Positions 13,482 through 15,718 of a stretch of DNA of 15,718 nt are shown here, piece after piece. The notes under the pieces are model-generated. The model was given only the letters and a program-made list of their open reading frames with translations, was not told where the DNA came from and did no database searches. The DNA is from Gammaproteobacteria bacterium (GTDB taxonomy: Bacteria; Pseudomonadota; Gammaproteobacteria; HTCC5015). Both the position numbers and the translations under genes were made by a program. The stretch's first letter is position 1, and each line of letters begins with the position of its first letter. The stretch covers positions 1 to 15,718 of the forward strand of contig JANQRI010000035.1 of assembly GCA_028284675.1 (NCBI GenBank). Direction: 5' to 3'.

Positions 13482-15575
13482 GTGGCACGGAAAACACCTC
13501 TTAACTGGTACCGCAATATCGGCATTATGGCTCATATTGATGCCGGTAAGACCACAACCACAGAGCGGGTTCTTTTTTACACCGGCGTATCTCATAAAAT
13601 TGGTGAGGTTCATGATGGTGCGGCTGTCATGGACTGGATGGCGCAGGAGCAGGAACGTGGCATCACGATAACTTCTGCGGCGACAACATGCTTTTGGAAA
13701 GGCATGGATCAGCAGTTTGACCAACACCGTATAAATATTATTGATACCCCCGGTCACGTCGATTTTACGATAGAAGTTGAACGCTCCTTACGTGTGCTTG
13801 ATGGTGCCGTTGCGGTTTTTTGTGCGGTAGGTGGGGTTGAGCCGCAGTCTGAAACGGTTTGGCGTCAGGCAAATAAATATCATGTGCCGCGGATGGCTTT
13901 TGTAAACAAAATGGATCGGGCCGGCGCGGATTTCTTGCGGGTGGTGGGTCAGATCAAAGAAAGGCTGGGGGCGAACCCGGTTCCCATACAGCTACCGGTA
14001 GGGGCAGAAGAGGGTTTTAAAGGTGTTGTTGACCTCATCCGTATGGAGGCTATTTATTGGGATGATGCCACCCAGGGTATGAAATATGATGCCGAGGCTA
14101 TTCCAGCGGACCTGGCCGAGCTATCCAGCACATACCGTGAGCAAATGCTGGAGGCCGCAGCCGAGGCTTCCGAGGCATTGATGGATAAATATCTCAATGA
14201 AGGCGATTTATCCGAGGAGGAAATACGCCAGGGTCTGAGGATCAGGACCATAGCCGGTGAAATTGTGCCGACAATGTGTGGTTCAGCGTTTAAAAACAAA
14301 GGTGTTCAGGCTTTATTGGATGCGGTTATTTATTACATGCCTTCGCCGGATGAGGTTCCAGCGATAAAAGGCGTGTTGGAAAATGAAAAGGAAGGGGAGC
14401 GGCATTCCTCTGATGATGAGCCGTTTGCTGCATTAGCGTTTAAAATTGCAGCTGACCCTTTTGTTGGTACGCTGACCTTTTTTCGCGTTTATTCCGGGGT
14501 GCTGAATTCCGGTGATACCGTCTTTAATCCGGTAAAAAGCAAGCGTGAGCGTATTGGCCGCATTTTGCAGATGCATGCAAACAGCCGTGAAGAAATCAAA
14601 GAGGTCAGGGCTGGGGATATCGCTGCAGCCGTTGGTTTAAAGGAAGTCACGACCGGCGATACTCTGTGTGCGCTGAAAGATGTGATTACACTGGAGCGCA
14701 TGGAGTTTCCGGAGCCGGTTATTTCGGTTGCAGTTGAGCCGAAAACAAAAAGCGATCAGGAAAAGATGGGCATCGCATTGAGCAAGCTTGCCCAGGAAGA
14801 CCCTTCATTTCGGGTGAATACCGATGAAGAGTCCGGTCAGACCATTATCTCAGGTATGGGTGAATTGCATTTGGAAATTATCGTTGACCGGATGTTGCGT
14901 GAATTCAGCGTTGAAGCCAATGTTGGCAAGCCGCAAGTTGCTTATCGGGAAACCATTAAAAAGGCTGTTGAGCAGGAAGGTAAATTTATTCGTCAGACCG
15001 GCGGGCGTGGACAGTTCGGCCATGTGTGGTTATTGATTGAGCCGAAAGAGCAGGGCCAGGGTTACGAATTTGTAAACAAAATCGTCGGTGGTGTGATTCC
15101 GAAAGAATATATACCGGCGGTTGATAAAGGTGTCCAGGAACAGATGCAAAATGGTGTATTGGCAGGGTATCCGATGGTCGATTGCCGGGTCAGTCTGTAT
15201 GACGGCTCCTTTCATGATGTTGACTCCAGCGAAATGGCGTTTAAAATCGCGGGCTCGATGGCTTTTAAAGCAGGAGCACTGGATGCAAATCCGGTATTGC
15301 TGGAGCCGATGATGAAAGTAGAGGTGGTAAGCCCTGAAGAATATATGGGCGATGTAATGGGTGATTTAAATCGTCGTCGCGGTATTGTACAGGGTATGGA
15401 AGATGCTCCGGCCGGCAAAATTGTTAAAGCCGAGGTGCCGTTGGCTGAAATGTTCGGTTATGCGACCGACTTGCGCTCTGCAACCCAGGGGCGCGCCACT
15501 TATTCGATGGAATTTTCCAAATATGCGGAAGCGCCCAGCAGCGTAACCGATGAGGTAATTAGAAAAGCATCCTAA
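13482..15575 (+). CDS. fusA: Elongation factor G
   Basis: EF-G is the GTPase that drives translocation and, with RRF, ribosome recycling. The 697-aa protein (E. coli 704) starts with GTG at 13482, preceded by AAGG/GCAGG-type sequence; the conserved ARKTPLNWYRNIGI N-terminus fixes this start. The GTPase motifs are intact: the P-loop AHIDAGKT at 17-24, the switch segment RGITITSAATT, DTPGHVDF with the catalytic His92, and NKMD at 142-145. Domain IV is recognised by RQTGGRGQFGHVW (about 505-517) and the C-terminal domain by LNRRRGIVQGMED. Its similarity is to the canonical FusA rather than the diverged second EF-G. It is 21 nt after rpsG and 44 nt before tuf, a tight str operon. Confidence 0.98.
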   Translation: MARKTPLNWYRNIGIMAHIDAGKTTTTERVLFYTGVSHKIGEVHDGAAVMDWMAQEQERGITITSAATTCFWKGMDQQFDQHRINIIDTPGHVDFTIEVERSLRVLDGAVAVFCAVGGVEPQSETVWRQANKYHVPRMAFVNKMDRAGADFLRVVGQIKERLGANPVPIQLPVGAEEGFKGVVDLIRMEAIYWDDATQGMKYDAEAIPADLAELSSTYREQMLEAAAEASEALMDKYLNEGDLSEEEIRQGLRIRTIAGEIVPTMCGSAFKNKGVQALLDAVIYYMPSPDEVPAIKGVLENEKEGERHSSDDEPFAALAFKIAADPFVGTLTFFRVYSGVLNSGDTVFNPVKSKRERIGRILQMHANSREEIKEVRAGDIAAAVGLKEVTTGDTLCALKDVITLERMEFPEPVISVAVEPKTKSDQEKMGIALSKLAQEDPSFRVNTDEESGQTIISGMGELHLEIIVDRMLREFSVEANVGKPQVAYRETIKKAVEQEGKFIRQTGGRGQFGHVWLLIEPKEQGQGYEFVNKIVGGVIPKEYIPAVDKGVQEQMQNGVLAGYPMVDCRVSLYDGSFHDVDSSEMAFKIAGSMAFKAGALDANPVLLEPMMKVEVVSPEEYMGDVMGDLNRRRGIVQGMEDAPAGKIVKAEVPLAEMFGYATDLRSATQGRATYSMEFSKYAEAPSSVTDEVIRKAS

Positions 15576-15619
15576 AGACTCGCGGGTCTCGGTAATTCTA
15601 TAAAAAAGGTAACGAAACA

Positions 15620-15718
15620 ATGTCAAAAGAGAAATTTGAGCGAACGAAGCCGCACGTGAATGTAGGCACGATAGGTCACGTGGACCATGGAAAGACGACG
15701 TTGACGGCGGCGTTGACG
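15620..15718 (+). CDS. tuf: Elongation factor Tu, N-terminal end (3' truncated by window)
   Basis: The first 33 residues are visible, beginning MSKEKFERTKPHVNVGTIG, followed by the P-loop GHVDHGKT at 19-26 that binds the GTP phosphates. The sequence then continues out of the window. ATG at 15620 has AAGG (15606-15609) about 10 nt upstream. It closes the rpsL-rpsG-fusA-tuf operon and corresponds to tufA in E. coli naming. The 44-nt gap after fusA holds only a tiny AGAC/GTCT inverted repeat. Codons used include CGA, ATA and GGA, which are unusual in a highly expressed gene of a fast-growing gammaproteobacterium. Confidence 0.98.
   Translation, partial: MSKEKFERTKPHVNVGTIGHVDHGKTTLTAALT

Noticed and set aside
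13164..13757. Long minus-strand open frame of 197 codons opposite rpsG and fusA
   Set aside because: It overlaps two conserved genes, has no recognisable domain, and is a typical shadow frame.
15576..15589. AGAC/GTCT inverted repeat between fusA and tuf
   Set aside because: A 4-bp stem without a T-tract is no evidence of a terminator.
1..15718. Mobile element, CRISPR array, phage or defence genes
   Set aside because: No terminal repeats, spaced direct repeats, transposase, integrase or unfamiliar protein was found; the block is purely housekeeping.

Overview
This window is a highly conserved bacterial housekeeping block for translation and transcription, with every gene on the + strand. The order is tuf (3' end), tRNA-Trp, secE, nusG, rplK, rplA, rplJ, rplL, rpoB, rpoC, rpsL, rpsG, fusA, tuf (5' end). 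The protein sequences (RpoB of 1359 aa, RpoC of 1418 aa whose metal and catalytic residues fall on the E. coli numbers, EF-G of 697 aa, the tuf-trpT-secE junction) fit a gammaproteobacterium of moderate GC content. The rif/str fusion, with rpsL directly after rpoC, and a tuf copy at each end match the arrangement known from Pseudomonas-like and marine gammaproteobacteria rather than E. coli, where the two clusters are apart. I cannot name genus or order from the sequence alone.

Layout: 1-100 is the end of one EF-Tu gene and 189-264 is tRNA-Trp with an encoded CCA. SecE (preprotein translocase) and NusG (transcription factor) fill 305-1240. Positions 1241-1385 are a spacer with two tandem hairpins ahead of rplK-rplA (L11, L1), which abut. 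Positions 2511-2777 are a structured leader ahead of rplJ-rplL (L10, L7/L12). Positions 3723-3956 hold one strong 12-bp hairpin before rpoB-rpoC. Positions 12383-12584 hold a near-consensus sigma70 promoter followed by an intrinsic terminator-like hairpin, and then come rpsL-rpsG-fusA-tuf (S12, S7, EF-G, EF-Tu).

The genes supply ribosomal stalk and decoding-centre proteins, the two large RNA polymerase subunits, two elongation factors and the elongation regulator NusG. They are normally balanced by ribosomal-protein feedback on leader RNAs and by attenuation before rpoB. The coding regions look intact and ordinary, and no mobile element, CRISPR array, phage gene or unknown protein is present. 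The points worth a second look are all in the spacers. The main one is the rpsL leader, where promoter, terminator and a 32-codon open frame overlap. Others are the rplJ leader with two competing partners for one pairing segment, and a 19-nt block shared by the rplJ and rpoB ribosome-binding regions. I found no evidence of an undescribed multi-gene system here.
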